Source: an uncultured Pelagibacteraceae bacterium
GTDB lineage: Bacteria > Pseudomonadota > Alphaproteobacteria > Pelagibacterales > Pelagibacteraceae
Assembly (NCBI GenBank): GCA_902635795.1
Contig: CACPPH010000004.1
Coordinates: forward strand, 1-54,756
Direction of reading: 5' to 3'
Length of the DNA: 54,756 nt
Shown here piece by piece: positions 9,965 to 21,825 of the stretch. Every line of letters begins with the position of its first letter. The first letter of the stretch is position 1. Position numbers and translations under genes: made by a program. The notes under the pieces are model-generated. The model was not told the origin of the DNA, ran no database searches, and saw only the letters and a list, made by a program, of their open reading frames with translations.

Positions 9965-10975
9965 ATGAATAAGCAAAATCTCATTATTTTGAACAACGAA
10001 AAAGTTTTCAAAGATGGAGATAATTATTTTTGTGAAAATTTAGATCTAAAGATAGTCCCCGAGGGACTTAACAGTTTTTTTAATGTAAAATTTATAGTAA
10101 GAAGCTCAAAAAAAAAGGGGGCTCAAAAATTAAATTTAAAAGATATTAATACAGCATCGAATATTTTTTTATATATTTTTAATGTAATTAAATCTTTTAA
10201 TACTAATTCAAAATATCTTATTATTTCAATAACCCCTTATACATTCTTAGCTTATTTGTTTTTACTTATTTTTAGAAAAAAAGTTTACTTATATTTATGG
10301 AGCGATGGTCACGAGGAATGGGAACATTTAATTGGTAAATGGTCAGTTTGGATTTATAGCTTAATGTATAATATTTGTATTTTAAAATCAGAAATAATTG
10401 TATGTAATAAAAGATTAACCCGCAAAAAATCACATCTTATATCTATTTCAAGGTTAGATGAACAATGGTTTAGTAATATTAAAAAAGTTTCAAGTGATAA
10501 AGCAAATTTTTTATATGTTGGTAGAATAAGTAAAGAAAAAGGAATTTTTAATTTTATTAAAATTTTTGATAAAATGAATTTAAATAGTACTTTGTCAATT
10601 GTAGGTAACACAGAAAAATTTTCTTTAAATAATCCAAAAATTATTAAAATTGGTTACATATCAGATGCTAAATCATTGATAAGAATTTATGATGAGTGTA
10701 ACATTACTATCCTTCCCTCTTACACTGAGGGCTATCCTTACGTTATTGATGAATCTCTATCTAGGTTAAGGCCAGTAATTATATTTGAAGAAATATCTTA
10801 TGTTGTAAACGATAAAGAGGGTATTTATATTTCAAAAAGAAATTCGGATTCCTTAAGACAAACTACTGAGTACATTCTTAAAAATTATACTGCTATTCAG
10901 AGTAAAATGTCAAAAAACACACTGCCAACAAAAAAAAGTATGTTAAAACAAATTTCAGACATCATTATTGTCTAG
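9965..10975 (+). CDS. Glycosyltransferase, GT4/group 1-like
   Basis: ANFLYVGRISKEKGIFNFIKIFDKM, ILPSYTEGYPYVIDESL motifs; ATG at 9965 preceded by aaggaaag is more likely than TTG at 9953. Confidence 0.75.
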   Translation: MNKQNLIILNNEKVFKDGDNYFCENLDLKIVPEGLNSFFNVKFIVRSSKKKGAQKLNLKDINTASNIFLYIFNVIKSFNTNSKYLIISITPYTFLAYLFLLIFRKKVYLYLWSDGHEEWEHLIGKWSVWIYSLMYNICILKSEIIVCNKRLTRKKSHLISISRLDEQWFSNIKKVSSDKANFLYVGRISKEKGIFNFIKIFDKMNLNSTLSIVGNTEKFSLNNPKIIKIGYISDAKSLIRIYDECNITILPSYTEGYPYVIDESLSRLRPVIIFEEISYVVNDKEGIYISKRNSDSLRQTTEYILKNYTAIQSKMSKNTLPTKKSMLKQISDIIIV

Positions 10976-10985
10976 AAGTTTTTAA

Positions 10986-11906
10986 ATGAAAAAAGGAAAA
11001 TATCTTATAACAGGATGCGCTGGATTTATTGGATCTCATCTTACTGAAAAACTTTATAAAAAATATAATTTAATACTTGTAGATGATTTATCCGAAGGGA
11101 AAAAGAGTAAACTGCCTAAAAAATTAAGAAAAAAACTAATTAATAAGAAAATTCAAGATATAAAAAAAATAAATTCAAAAAATATCAAAGGAATTTTTCA
11201 CTTAGCTGCTCAATCATCAGTTCCAGCATCTATTAAAGATTTTTATAAAAGTTCGACTAATAATATTAATAGTACTTTGAAAGTCTTCGAAATAGCTAGA
11301 AATTATTCTATTCCTGTAGTTTATGCATCGTCCTCTGCGATATACGGTAACTTACCAAATGGCAATGATAATAAAAAAAAATTTCAAATATCTTCACCTT
11401 ATGCTCAAGATAAATTATCTTTAGAAGATTATGCTAAACTCTGTTTTGAAATATTTAATATTTCCTCAATTGGATTAAGGTTTTTTAATGTTTACGGCTC
11501 AAAACAAAACGCTAATAGCCCGTATTCTGCAGTAATACCAATATTTATTAATAAAATGAAAAAAAACTTACCAATCACTATAAATGGTGGGTTTCAGACT
11601 AGAGATTTTATATATATTGATGACGTTATAAAAATTCTTTTAATTTCCATGAAAAAAGCACAAGATAAAAAAATTTCAGATAATTTTAATGTTGGAACAG
11701 GACGATCAATTAAAATTAGTCATCTTTACCAAATAATAAAAAAAAGAGTTCCAAATAATTCAAAAATAATAAGAAAAAAATTAGAAAAATTTGATCCAAA
11801 AAAATCAAGCGGAAAATTGGAAAAAATTAAGAAAAATTTAATAGGAAATAAATTTAAATTCACAAGATTAGAGGATGGAATTGATAAAACAATAGAGTCT
11901 AATTAA
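10986..11906 (+). CDS. NAD-dependent sugar epimerase/dehydratase (extended SDR)
   Basis: TGCAGFIGSHLTEKL Rossmann motif; SSPYAQDKLSLE (YxxxK); TRDFIYIDDVI. Confidence 0.88.
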   Translation: MKKGKYLITGCAGFIGSHLTEKLYKKYNLILVDDLSEGKKSKLPKKLRKKLINKKIQDIKKINSKNIKGIFHLAAQSSVPASIKDFYKSSTNNINSTLKVFEIARNYSIPVVYASSSAIYGNLPNGNDNKKKFQISSPYAQDKLSLEDYAKLCFEIFNISSIGLRFFNVYGSKQNANSPYSAVIPIFINKMKKNLPITINGGFQTRDFIYIDDVIKILLISMKKAQDKKISDNFNVGTGRSIKISHLYQIIKKRVPNNSKIIRKKLEKFDPKKSSGKLEKIKKNLIGNKFKFTRLEDGIDKTIESN

Positions 11907-11910
11907 AAAT

Positions 11911-13158
11911 ATGAAATCGTACGATTGGATAATTGTTGGAGGGGGAGTAGCAGGAGTATCTGTTGCAGAAATTCTAACACGAGAAGGACATAAGGTAGCT
12001 CTGATTGAAAAAAATAAAAAATTAGCTTCAGTAGCAACTAGAGAATTTCATGAGTGGGTGCATACTGGATCACTATACACTTTAGTAAAAGATCAAATGA
12101 AAACTCTAAAGTACATCTTAGGATCTTTGGATGACCTATTGGAATTTTACAGTTGTTATAAAAATATGAATTTAATACCAACTGAGAATGGTCTTAAAAT
12201 TAACCAAAATAAAAATGGTTGGTTTAATGAAAATTTCATTAATTTTAAATATAGATTAAAAAATAGAAAATTTTTGTTAAATTGGATTTATTCAGTTTCT
12301 AGATCAATAGCATTGATAGAGGGAATAAGGAATCACGATTGGCTTAGACGCAGGGCTGGTATAATTGAAAGTGTAACATCCAAATACTATTTTCCAATAA
12401 TAAAAAATTTTTTTAGATTAATTTTATCTAATCAAAAATTTTTAAAACTCAAATCTACAGATTTCACAACAAATTCAAGATATTTATTAAAAGATTTACT
12501 ATCCAATTCAATTAAAAATGGATTAGAGGTATTTACTGAAAATGAACTTATAAATTTTGAAAGTAAAAATGGAAAAATTCAAGCTAGGTGCAAAAAGGGT
12601 CAAATAATCTCAGACAAAATAGTTTTATGTGTAGGTGGAAGTATTGAAAAATTTACTAAAATTAAAATAAAAAAAACTTTAGCTCCTATAGCGGTAGTTA
12701 AAAATGTCCCAGTTGAGACTGAATCGTTTGTAGAGTTAGACTATTTTAAAAAAAAATGTATAAATATTATTACGAAAGGTTCCACCTATGGTATGATTGG
12801 GGGTATAAGTTTATCAAATCAAGAAGAGGTGGAGGATTATTTTGATTATATGATAAATGAACATAAGAAAGCAAATCCAAGTATTGAAATTTTAGAAAAA
12901 TATGTTGGAGTAAAAAATGAGATAATTTCTAAGGGAGAAAGTAGAAATTATATTTTTCATATCAATCAAGAATTAGGTAAAGAGAATGTATGGTCAATAA
13001 TACCAGGAAAATTTACTCTTGCATTTAGTATTGCGCCTGAATTTTACAGATTAGTATACAAAAAAAATCCAAGAAAATTTTTTGATACTTCAGATAATGA
13101 AAATGATACAAATTTTATAGATGAAACAGTTTGGGGAGAAATTCAAAACAAAAGTTAA
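11911..13158 (+). CDS. FAD-dependent oxidoreductase (DAO-like)
   Basis: N-terminal dinucleotide fold DWIIVGGGVAGVSVAEILTREGHKVALIEKN; 415 aa. Confidence 0.78.
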   Translation: MKSYDWIIVGGGVAGVSVAEILTREGHKVALIEKNKKLASVATREFHEWVHTGSLYTLVKDQMKTLKYILGSLDDLLEFYSCYKNMNLIPTENGLKINQNKNGWFNENFINFKYRLKNRKFLLNWIYSVSRSIALIEGIRNHDWLRRRAGIIESVTSKYYFPIIKNFFRLILSNQKFLKLKSTDFTTNSRYLLKDLLSNSIKNGLEVFTENELINFESKNGKIQARCKKGQIISDKIVLCVGGSIEKFTKIKIKKTLAPIAVVKNVPVETESFVELDYFKKKCINIITKGSTYGMIGGISLSNQEEVEDYFDYMINEHKKANPSIEILEKYVGVKNEIISKGESRNYIFHINQELGKENVWSIIPGKFTLAFSIAPEFYRLVYKKNPRKFFDTSDNENDTNFIDETVWGEIQNKS

Positions 13159-13161
13159 ATT

Positions 13162-14205
13162 ATGTCTACAATTAAAATACCTAAAGACTCAATTAATTTT
13201 TTTAAAAGTAAGCAGGACGAAATTTTTAATTCTGGAAACTTAGCTGAGGGACCTTGGAATAAAAAACTTTCAGAGGAAATTAAAACGATCTCAGGTTCAA
13301 GCAACGCGGTATCAGTAAATTCAAATGGAAGTGGACTGGTTGCAATTTTATTAATTTTCAAAAATTATTTTGGTCGAGAGGATATAATGATTCAATCAAA
13401 TACTATGTATGGAGTAAAAACTATTGTAGGCACCGCAGGGTATAATCTTGTAAATTATATCGATTGTAAAATACAGACTTTGATGCCAGGTATAGAGGAA
13501 GTTAAAAAAGCAATAGAGAATTATAAAGGTGATAAAAATAAACTCGTAATAATGCTTAGTGATATAGGTGGGATCATTAACCCAGACATTGAAAAAATAT
13601 CTTCATTTCTAAAAACGAACAATATTCTTTTACTTGAAGATGCTGCACATAGTTTTGGGGCTAAACTAAATAATAAATTTGCTGGAACTTTTGGGGACGC
13701 TGGAGTGTATTCCTATTATTCTACCAAAGCTATATTTGCGGGTGAGGGAGGTGTAGCTGTTACCAACAACAATGAATTAGGATTAATGCTTCAAGATTTT
13801 ATCGCATATGACAGATTCAAACAAAAAATGCCTATTGGTTGTAATATTAGATTATCAGAATTGCAGGCTTTAATGATTTATTCTGTAGTACGAAATTATA
13901 AAAACATTATTTTAAACAAAAGTGAAATTGCAGAAAAATATATTGAATTTTGTAAAAAGAATGAGATAGATTTTATCAATCAAACGGATAATAATAATTT
14001 TGGTAATTATTACAAATTTACAATTATATCCTCTGAAAAAAAAGTTTCTGATAAATACCCTAAAATTCAAACTACAACATCCAAAGTTTATGACTACGCA
14101 CTTGGAAATAATAAAGATATTCCATCCAAACATTTATGCCTGCCAATTTGGTACGGTTTGGAGGAACCAGTCATTAATAAAGTTTTAAGTGAGCTTCAAA
14201 GATAA
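13162..14205 (+). CDS. DegT/DnrJ/EryC1-family PLP aminotransferase
   Basis: LLLEDAAHSFGAKLNNKFAGTFGDAGVYSYYSTKAIFAGEGGVAVTNN motif with PLP lysine. Confidence 0.87.
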   Translation: MSTIKIPKDSINFFKSKQDEIFNSGNLAEGPWNKKLSEEIKTISGSSNAVSVNSNGSGLVAILLIFKNYFGREDIMIQSNTMYGVKTIVGTAGYNLVNYIDCKIQTLMPGIEEVKKAIENYKGDKNKLVIMLSDIGGIINPDIEKISSFLKTNNILLLEDAAHSFGAKLNNKFAGTFGDAGVYSYYSTKAIFAGEGGVAVTNNNELGLMLQDFIAYDRFKQKMPIGCNIRLSELQALMIYSVVRNYKNIILNKSEIAEKYIEFCKKNEIDFINQTDNNNFGNYYKFTIISSEKKVSDKYPKIQTTTSKVYDYALGNNKDIPSKHLCLPIWYGLEEPVINKVLSELQR

Positions 14206-15083
14206 TTTATAAAGCTTTTATAAAACCTCGAGTCTTTTCTAATAGCAAATAAATCACTTGATGTCTCACGAGGTGTATAATTGATCACTTTGCCGTCAAC
14301 TATTGCATAAAGTTCATACTTGAAATCTTTTAAAAATTTTAAGATTTCTTTTTTTTTTCTTGTCATTTCACATAAAAAAATTGGTTTAAATTTTCTAATA
14401 GTTTTTTTAGATTTCATCAAAATTTCATATTCAGCTCCCTCAGAGTCTATTTTTATAAAATCAACAATGTTTAATTTCTTTTGATTTATAATTAAATTAT
14501 CTATAGTGAATGATTTTACTTTTAATTTTTTTTTTATTTTCTTATCTGCAAAATACACATCTCTTGCTAATGAATAATAACCATGCTCATCGTTTACTCT
14601 ATATAAGTCCTGTTGAGTATCTTTATTTGAAATAACTCCTTTTATAAGCTGAATTTTTTTTGAATTAACTCTATTTAATCTTAAAATTTCCTTAAAATCT
14701 CTAATAGCTTCGTCTAATGGCTCAATAGAAATTCCTTTCACATTTTTATTTAGAGAAATTAAATACATCGAAAAGAAACCTCTAGAGCATCCAATATCAA
14801 TAAAATTAAATTTATCATTAAAAATTTTTTGACCAATTTTGAAAAAAGGGTCATATCCCTCTCTCAAAATATACTGACCCCTTCCGCCTAAACCAGATTT
14901 TGGATAATTCTTAAAAGTGTATACAAATAAAGAATTACCAAAGTTAATCTTATATTTAAAAGATATATTCAATAAAGATGAGAAAAATATAATCAGAACT
15001 CTGTAAATTATTTTAAAGGGCTGATTATAAAATTCTTGCGATTTTAAAATGAGGCTTAATTTAATTAAATTACTTTTTAACAT
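14196..15083 (-). CDS. FkbM-family methyltransferase
   Basis: FIDIGCSRGFFSMYLI; IDNLI...VDFIKIDSEGAEYEIL typical of FkbM. Confidence 0.82.
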   Translation of the reverse strand: MLKSNLIKLSLILKSQEFYNQPFKIIYRVLIIFFSSLLNISFKYKINFGNSLFVYTFKNYPKSGLGGRGQYILREGYDPFFKIGQKIFNDKFNFIDIGCSRGFFSMYLISLNKNVKGISIEPLDEAIRDFKEILRLNRVNSKKIQLIKGVISNKDTQQDLYRVNDEHGYYSLARDVYFADKKIKKKLKVKSFTIDNLIINQKKLNIVDFIKIDSEGAEYEILMKSKKTIRKFKPIFLCEMTRKKKEILKFLKDFKYELYAIVDGKVINYTPRETSSDLFAIRKDSRFYKSFINYL

Positions 15084-15137
15084 AAATAATAATTATATCT
15101 AAATTAAAAAAACTGCTATAATAATGTTTTTTTAATT

Positions 15138-15875
15138 ATGCTTGAAAAACATCATTTAGATTATTTTAATTTAGGAAAAAAAGAAAATGAGAAATTTTGG
15201 AGAAGGTTGGATGAAAAACCTGACTTTAAGGGTAAAACAGTTTTAGATTTTGGTTGCGGACATGGGGCTCTTGCTATTGAAATAGCAAAACAAGGTGCAA
15301 AAAAAGTAGTGGGTATAGATCTTGAAAAAGATTATATAAGATTTGCTAATGAAAACTTAGAAATAAACTATCCCTCATTAAAAAATATTATTGAATTCCA
15401 TAATATTGATTTACTTAAAAATGAAAAATTTGATAAGTTCGATTTTATCGTTTCTAAAGATACGTTTGAGCATACTCAAGATTTAAACTCTGTGGTGGCT
15501 AAATTTTATGATTTGCTCGATCAAAATGGAAAAGTATATTTAGGATTTGGCCCCCTTTATAATTTTTACAATGGTGATCACGGATGGACAAAATCTTACT
15601 TGCCTTGGTTTCATTTAATAATTCCTGAAAAGCTAAATATTAAAAGGCATAATCTGAAAAATAAAAGAAAAATTAATAAAATCGAAGATTTGGGTTTAAG
15701 TAAGTACTCTTATAAACAATATGTTGATTTATTCAAAAATTCAGAATTCAAAGTTTCCTATTTTAAAATAAATTTATCTGATCATCCTGTAGCTTTTATT
15801 TTTAACGTCTTAAGAAAAATAAAATTTTTAAGTGAATTTTTTACTTTTAACATTTATTGTATTTTAGTAAAATAA
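15138..15875 (+). CDS. Class I SAM-dependent methyltransferase
   Basis: KTVLDFGCGHGALAIEIAKQGAKKVVGIDLEKD motif I; 245 aa. Confidence 0.82.
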   Translation: MLEKHHLDYFNLGKKENEKFWRRLDEKPDFKGKTVLDFGCGHGALAIEIAKQGAKKVVGIDLEKDYIRFANENLEINYPSLKNIIEFHNIDLLKNEKFDKFDFIVSKDTFEHTQDLNSVVAKFYDLLDQNGKVYLGFGPLYNFYNGDHGWTKSYLPWFHLIIPEKLNIKRHNLKNKRKINKIEDLGLSKYSYKQYVDLFKNSEFKVSYFKINLSDHPVAFIFNVLRKIKFLSEFFTFNIYCILVK

Positions 15876-15877
15876 AC

Positions 15878-17686
15878 TTACGTATCTTTATTTATTTTAA
15901 GTACTCCAATAAATGCCTCTTGCGGTATTTCAACTTTGCCAAATTGTTTAGATCTAGCCTTGCCTTTTTTTTGTTTATCTAGAAGTTTTCTTTTTCGATC
16001 TGTCGCCCCTCCTCCATGAATTTTTGTTAGTACGTCTTTTTTGAAACCCTTAATGGACTCTCTTGCTACAATTTTTCCTCCAATAGCTGCTTGGACGGGT
16101 ATCATAAAATTATGTCTTGGTATTAAATCTTTAAGTTTTTCACAGACTTGTCTTCCAGTTTTTTGAGCAAAATCCTTATGAATTATCATTGCTAAAGCGT
16201 CAACAGGTTCTGAATTTACTAAAATACCTAATTTTACTAGATCTCCCTCTCTATAACCAGAAATTTCATAATCAAAGCTTGCATAGCCGCTAGATACAGA
16301 CTTTAATCTATCATTAAAATCAAACACAACTTCATTAAGTGGTAAATCATATGATAATACTGCCCTGCTTCCAGTGTAAGATAAATTAGTTTGGATACCT
16401 CTCTTATCTTGGCAAATCTTTATAATCGAACCTAAATACTCATCTGGAGTAATAATAGTAGATTTAATCCAGGGTTCTTCAATTTTTTCAATCTGAGATG
16501 GGTCTGGCATGTTTGATGGATTTTGTAAATCCAAAATTTTACTTGTAGTCGTATGAACTTTATAAATAACTCCCGGAGTAGTAGTTATCAAACTTACATC
16601 AAATTCTCTTTCAAGCCTTTCTGTTATTATCTCAAGATGTAAAAGACCTAAAAAACCACATCTAAACCCAAGACCTAATGCACTTGAAGACTCGGGTTCA
16701 TAAGAAAAACTTGCATCATTTAATCTAAGTTTAGCTAAACCATCTTTTAATTTTTGGTACTCTGAGCTATCTACTGGAAATAAACCACAAAATACAACTG
16801 GCTTACTCGGTTTAAAACCAGGTAGAGGATCATTAATTGGATCATTAGCATCGCATATCGTATCTCCAACTTTTGTTTCTAACAGAGATTTAATACCAGT
16901 GATTATAAAGCCAATTTCTCCAGAGTTTAGTTCATCCACATCAGTCGGTTTAGGGGTAAAGACTCCTACTTTTTCTAATAAATGTTCTTGATTATTAGAC
17001 ATTAATTTTATCTTCATACCTTTTCTTAATTTACCATTTATAACCCTAACTAGAATAACCACTCCTAGATAGCTGTCATACCAACTGTCCACTAATAAAC
17101 ATTTAAGTTTATCATTCAAAATACCTTTTGGGGCTGGTAACTTATTTATTATTGCCTCTAAAATGTCATCAATACCTTCACCAGTTTTTCCTGAACAAGG
17201 TATCGCATTTATAGTTTCAATTCCGACTACGTCTTCTATTTCTTTTTTTGTTTTTTCTATGTCAGATGCAGGTAAATCAATTTTATTTAAAATGGGAATT
17301 ACTTCATGATTAATCTCAAGTGCTTGATATACATTAGCTAAAGTTTGAGCTTCCACTCCTTGAGTACTATCAACTATCAAAAGTGAGCCTTCGCAAGCCG
17401 ATAATGATCTGCTTACTTCATATCCAAAATCTACGTGTCCAGGTGTATCGATTATATTAAGTTTGTAACTTTGACCGTCTTTGCTTTTGTAATTAAGTTT
17501 CACTGTTTGAGCTTTAATTGTAATACCTCGCTCTCTTTCTATATCCATTGAATCTAAGACTTGTTGTTTCATCTCACGGTCTGTCAGACCTCCGCACTTA
17601 TGGATTATTCTATCTGCAATTGTAGATTTACCGTGATCAATATGCGCAATTATAGAAAAATTACGTATTCTTTTTATATCTGACAT
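15878..17686 (-). CDS. lepA: Elongation factor 4 (LepA GTPase)
   Basis: [36 protein letters not shown], and the LepA C-terminal domain. Confidence 0.97.
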   Translation of the reverse strand: MSDIKRIRNFSIIAHIDHGKSTIADRIIHKCGGLTDREMKQQVLDSMDIERERGITIKAQTVKLNYKSKDGQSYKLNIIDTPGHVDFGYEVSRSLSACEGSLLIVDSTQGVEAQTLANVYQALEINHEVIPILNKIDLPASDIEKTKKEIEDVVGIETINAIPCSGKTGEGIDDILEAIINKLPAPKGILNDKLKCLLVDSWYDSYLGVVILVRVINGKLRKGMKIKLMSNNQEHLLEKVGVFTPKPTDVDELNSGEIGFIITGIKSLLETKVGDTICDANDPINDPLPGFKPSKPVVFCGLFPVDSSEYQKLKDGLAKLRLNDASFSYEPESSSALGLGFRCGFLGLLHLEIITERLEREFDVSLITTTPGVIYKVHTTTSKILDLQNPSNMPDPSQIEKIEEPWIKSTIITPDEYLGSIIKICQDKRGIQTNLSYTGSRAVLSYDLPLNEVVFDFNDRLKSVSSGYASFDYEISGYREGDLVKLGILVNSEPVDALAMIIHKDFAQKTGRQVCEKLKDLIPRHNFMIPVQAAIGGKIVARESIKGFKKDVLTKIHGGGATDRKRKLLDKQKKGKARSKQFGKVEIPQEAFIGVLKINKDT

Positions 17687-20088
17687 TAGGATCTAATTAT
17701 AGCGCCTGTTTTTTCTTTGACTACATCAATAATTTTTTTACTAATCTGATCTAAATCTTTTTCGCTTAGGGTTTTGTTAGGAGACTGCAAAGTAACATTT
17801 ATCGCAACTGATTTTTTATCTTTGGGAATATTTTCACCCTTGTAAACATCAAAAGTTGTTACTTCTTGAATAAGTGAGTCATCTATTTCTTTGATAATCT
17901 TTTCTAACAAACCAATTTTAAAAATTTTATCTATTACAAAAGCAAAATCTCTTTGAGATTTTTGAAAATCTGAAGGTTGAAAACTTTTTTTTGTTTGTCT
18001 TATCTTTTTGTTAGGTTCAGGTATATTCTTTAAAAATATCTCTAATCCATAAATATTTGGCTCTTTAAAATCTAATTTTTTTGTTATGGCAGGATGTAAT
18101 TCTCCAAAATAAGCAAGGTGAGGTCCTTTTTCTGATTTAAAATTAATAGAGCCAGATCTTCCTGGATGGTAACACTGTTTTGTGTTATCACTTATAAAAA
18201 GATCTTTCTCTGATAATCCAAGTTCAATTAAAGTTTTGATTACGTCACTTTTAATATCAAATACATCTATATTTCTCTCCTTTTCAATCCAGCTTTTTCT
18301 ATTTACTTTCCCTGATTTTAAAGCACCAACTACAATTTCTTGTTCTCCAGGATTTTTTCCAAAAAATACTGGTCCTATTTCAAATAGAGATACATCTTCA
18401 TAACCTCTATCTTGATTTTTTTTTAGGTAAATTGAAAGATTTGAAAACATTGACCTTCTCAAAACATTAAGGTCAGAGGAAATAGGATTAAAAATTGGAA
18501 TTTCCTTTTCACCTTTTGAGAATTGACTATCAATTTTAGAGTCAGTAAATGACCAGGTAACTGACTCGAGAAATCCTTTTGATGCAAGAGATCTTTGTGA
18601 CAAATGAAATAACTTTTGTTTAAAATTTAAAGTTTCACTTTCTCTAATTCTCTCAGGGGTGACTAATTTTATATTTTTGAAACCTTTAATTCTAATAAGT
18701 TCCTCAATTATATCTACATTTTGATTAATATCTGGTCTCCAGGAAGGAATTTCTATTTTAAGTGCTTTTTTTCCTTTTTTGCAAATGAAACCTAATGAGA
18801 TAAGAATTTTTTGTGCCTCATTAATAGATATTGGTATACCAATTAAATTTTCAAAATTATCAATATCAAAATTTATAATTTTACTTTTTTTATAATTTTT
18901 TCCAGTAATTATAAATTTACTAGCTTCCCCTCCACATATTTTTAATATCAAATCGGTAGCAACTTGTAAGCCCTCTGACACAGAGTTGGGATCGATACCC
19001 CTTTCAAATCTATATTTTGCATCAGTGTTAATTGATAATTCTCGAGATGTTTTTCTAATGGAAGATGGTAAAAAGTATGCAGATTCAAGTAAAATATTTT
19101 TAGTATCAAATTCTGTCGAAGTTTTTGTTCCCCCAATTATTCCACCAAGACCCAAAACACTAGACTTATCAGTAATTACACACATACCTTTTCTAAGTTT
19201 ATATTTCTTATTATCTAATGCTTCAAACTCTTCTCCCTCTTTTGAATCTCTTACTATTAACTCTCTGTCAATTTTATCTGCATCGTAAGCGTGTAATGGA
19301 CGGTTCAAATCAAACATGACATAATTAGTGATATCGACAACAGCAGAGATTGGTTTTAAACCAAGAGCAACAAGTTTGTTTTTTAACCATTCTGGACTCT
19401 CTTTATTTACTATATTTTTAATATAACAACTTCCAAATGTTAGACACCCTTGATGCTTATCTTTAGTTATTGAGGTCTTAATTTGATGCTTGGAGCTTTG
19501 TTTTATCTTTTTTCTTTTTGAAGTTATTAATTTGCCTATTCCAGCTGAAGATAAATCTCTTGCAATACCTCTTATACCTAAACAGTCTGGTCTATTTGGT
19601 GTAATTGCAATATCGATTACTTTTTCTGATTTACTTTTAAAGTAACTTTTTCCTATTTCTTTTTCCTTAACATTTAATTCTATTATACCGTCACTCTCAT
19701 CTGATAAATTGAGTTCGCTTTCAGAACACAACATTCCACGAGACTCGACTCCTCTTATTTTAGCAATTTTTAATTGAAATTTTGTTTTAGGTATTACGGC
19801 CCCAGGTGGAGCGTAAATTGTTATAAGGCCATCCCTTGCGTTAGGTGCTCCACATACAACTTTTAAAGTTTCTTTTCCACCAATGTTTACATCGCACACT
19901 TTTAATTTATCTGCGTTAGGATGTTTATCAGCTTTGATAATTTTAGCTATTTTAAATTCACTTAGCTCTCCAGAGTTTTCTTTTACACTTTCAACTTCTA
20001 AGCCGATGTTAGTGAGTTTATTTATAATTTCATTTTCGTTTGCATTAGTCTTTAGATGCTCTTTTAACCATGGTAGTGTAATAATCAT
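17686..20088 (-). CDS. pheT: Phenylalanine--tRNA ligase beta subunit
   Basis: 800 aa with N-terminal tRNA-binding domain, B3/B4, B5 and C-terminal anticodon-binding domain. Confidence 0.97.
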   Translation of the reverse strand: MIITLPWLKEHLKTNANENEIINKLTNIGLEVESVKENSGELSEFKIAKIIKADKHPNADKLKVCDVNIGGKETLKVVCGAPNARDGLITIYAPPGAVIPKTKFQLKIAKIRGVESRGMLCSESELNLSDESDGIIELNVKEKEIGKSYFKSKSEKVIDIAITPNRPDCLGIRGIARDLSSAGIGKLITSKRKKIKQSSKHQIKTSITKDKHQGCLTFGSCYIKNIVNKESPEWLKNKLVALGLKPISAVVDITNYVMFDLNRPLHAYDADKIDRELIVRDSKEGEEFEALDNKKYKLRKGMCVITDKSSVLGLGGIIGGTKTSTEFDTKNILLESAYFLPSSIRKTSRELSINTDAKYRFERGIDPNSVSEGLQVATDLILKICGGEASKFIITGKNYKKSKIINFDIDNFENLIGIPISINEAQKILISLGFICKKGKKALKIEIPSWRPDINQNVDIIEELIRIKGFKNIKLVTPERIRESETLNFKQKLFHLSQRSLASKGFLESVTWSFTDSKIDSQFSKGEKEIPIFNPISSDLNVLRRSMFSNLSIYLKKNQDRGYEDVSLFEIGPVFFGKNPGEQEIVVGALKSGKVNRKSWIEKERNIDVFDIKSDVIKTLIELGLSEKDLFISDNTKQCYHPGRSGSINFKSEKGPHLAYFGELHPAITKKLDFKEPNIYGLEIFLKNIPEPNKKIRQTKKSFQPSDFQKSQRDFAFVIDKIFKIGLLEKIIKEIDDSLIQEVTTFDVYKGENIPKDKKSVAINVTLQSPNKTLSEKDLDQISKKIIDVVKEKTGAIIRS

Positions 20089-21152
20089 TTGCTTAATCCT
20101 CTATAGTTTGTGGGTACATCTAAAGGGTCAAAACCAAAATGACTTAACCATCTAAAATCTGTTTCAAAAAAAGCTCTTAAATCATTAATTCCATATTTTA
20201 ACATGGCCAAGCGATCAATACCCATGCCAAATGCAAATCCTTGATATTTTCTTGGATCAACTTTTGCATTTTTTAGGACATTGGGATGAACCATTCCACA
20301 ACCTAATATTTCTAACCATTTATTACCTTCACCAATTACGATTTTTTCATTCTCAATTCTGTATCCAATGTCTACTTCAGCAGATGGTTCGGTGAACGGG
20401 AAATGACTAGGTCTGAATCTCATTTTAACATTTTTAACTTCGAAAAATTCTTTAATAAAGTAGTCTAAACATCCTTTAAGATGACCCATAGTAATATTTT
20501 TATCGATATGAAGACCTTCTAATTGATGAAACATTGGAGCATGAGTTTGATCACTATCACATCTATAAGTTCTTCCAGGAACAATTATTTTAAATGGTGG
20601 TTTTCCATCAAGCATTGCTCTAATTTGAACTGGAGAAGTGTGTGTTCTCAAAAGAATTTTTTTATTTTTTTCTAAATAGAATGTGTCATGCATATCTCTT
20701 GCAGGATGATCTTCAGGTGTATTTAATGCTGTAAAATTATTATATTCAGTCTCTACGTCTGGACCTTCTGCAACAGTAAAACCAATTTCGGAAAAAATAG
20801 AAGAAATTTCATCTATGACTTGAGATACTGGATGAATTTTTCCTTGTTGATAAGGTCGGATTGGTAAAGTTACATCAACTTTTTCATTTTTTAATTTTTC
20901 AATTATTTCTGCATTGCTGATTTCAAAATCTTTTTGCTCAATTTGTTTTGTTAAATCATCTTTAATTTTATTTAAATTAAAGGCAAAGTCTCTTCTTTTA
21001 TCGGGTTCTAAAGAACCTAGAGTTTTAAATTGTTTTGTGATTTGACCGTTTTTTCCAAAAAACTCTGTCTTGACATTTTGTAAATCCTCTTTGGTTTTGA
21101 CAGAGTCAATTTTTGCGTTAAAAATAGAATTTATTTTATCCAAATCACTCAT
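20085..21152 (-). CDS. pheS: Phenylalanine--tRNA ligase alpha subunit
   Basis: [45 protein letters not shown]; overlaps pheT by 4 nt. Confidence 0.97.
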   Translation of the reverse strand: MSDLDKINSIFNAKIDSVKTKEDLQNVKTEFFGKNGQITKQFKTLGSLEPDKRRDFAFNLNKIKDDLTKQIEQKDFEISNAEIIEKLKNEKVDVTLPIRPYQQGKIHPVSQVIDEISSIFSEIGFTVAEGPDVETEYNNFTALNTPEDHPARDMHDTFYLEKNKKILLRTHTSPVQIRAMLDGKPPFKIIVPGRTYRCDSDQTHAPMFHQLEGLHIDKNITMGHLKGCLDYFIKEFFEVKNVKMRFRPSHFPFTEPSAEVDIGYRIENEKIVIGEGNKWLEILGCGMVHPNVLKNAKVDPRKYQGFAFGMGIDRLAMLKYGINDLRAFFETDFRWLSHFGFDPLDVPTNYRGLSK

Positions 21153-21200
21153 TCAGTAATTGATTTTTTATATTAAGTTGAAGTTAATTCAAAGACCCTT

Positions 21201-21557
21201 TTAATTCAGGGAAGATTGAACCTTTTTTACCACAGATTTAAAGACTTCTGGATTGTTATAGGCTAATTCAGCTAAAACTTTTCTATCCAATCTAATTTTT
21301 GATTTAGCTAAACCATTAATAAATTTCGAATAAGTTAATCCTTCCGCTCTAACACCTGCATTAATTCTTTGAATCCATAAAGATCTAAATTCTCTTTTTT
21401 TTGCTCTTCTATCTCTGTAAGCATATTGCATTGCTTTTTCCATGGCTTGACGAGCAATTCTAATTGTATTTTTTCTTCTACCGTATTGTCCCTTAACAGA
21501 TTTTAAAACTTTTTTATGCTTAGCTCTACTTACGACTCCTCTTTTTGTTCTCGCCAT
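21201..21557 (-). CDS. rplT: 50S ribosomal protein L20
   Basis: [30 protein letters not shown]. Confidence 0.97.
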   Translation of the reverse strand: MARTKRGVVSRAKHKKVLKSVKGQYGRRKNTIRIARQAMEKAMQYAYRDRRAKKREFRSLWIQRINAGVRAEGLTYSKFINGLAKSKIRLDRKVLAELAYNNPEVFKSVVKKVQSSLN

Positions 21558-21568
21558 ATTTTCCTCTT

Positions 21569-21766
21569 TTAATTATATGGCATATACGATTTTACAATTC
21601 TTGAGTCTTGCTTTGTCATTATCGTAGTGCCTCTTTGTTTTCTTATTTGAGAATTTGTTCTTTTTATCATACCATGTCTCTTTCCAGCTTGAGGCATCTT
21701 TATTTTTCCTGAAGCTGTAAACCTAAACCTCTTTTTAGCTGAGCTTTTAGTTTTCAATTTTGGCAT
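21569..21766 (-). CDS. rpmI: 50S ribosomal protein L35
   Basis: [23 protein letters not shown]. Confidence 0.97.
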   Translation of the reverse strand: MPKLKTKSSAKKRFRFTASGKIKMPQAGKRHGMIKRTNSQIRKQRGTTIMTKQDSRIVKSYMPYN

Positions 21767-21825
21767 AAATATTTGGGTCTTATATAACTAATATTTTATC
21801 TTAGCAAGTCGCTAATATGATAGGT

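Noticed and set aside
9965-15875. Defence island interpretation of the accessory region
   Set aside because: All products fit sugar/surface-glycan or generic methyltransferase families; the methyltransferases lack DNA-methylase motifs and no restriction or nuclease gene is present.
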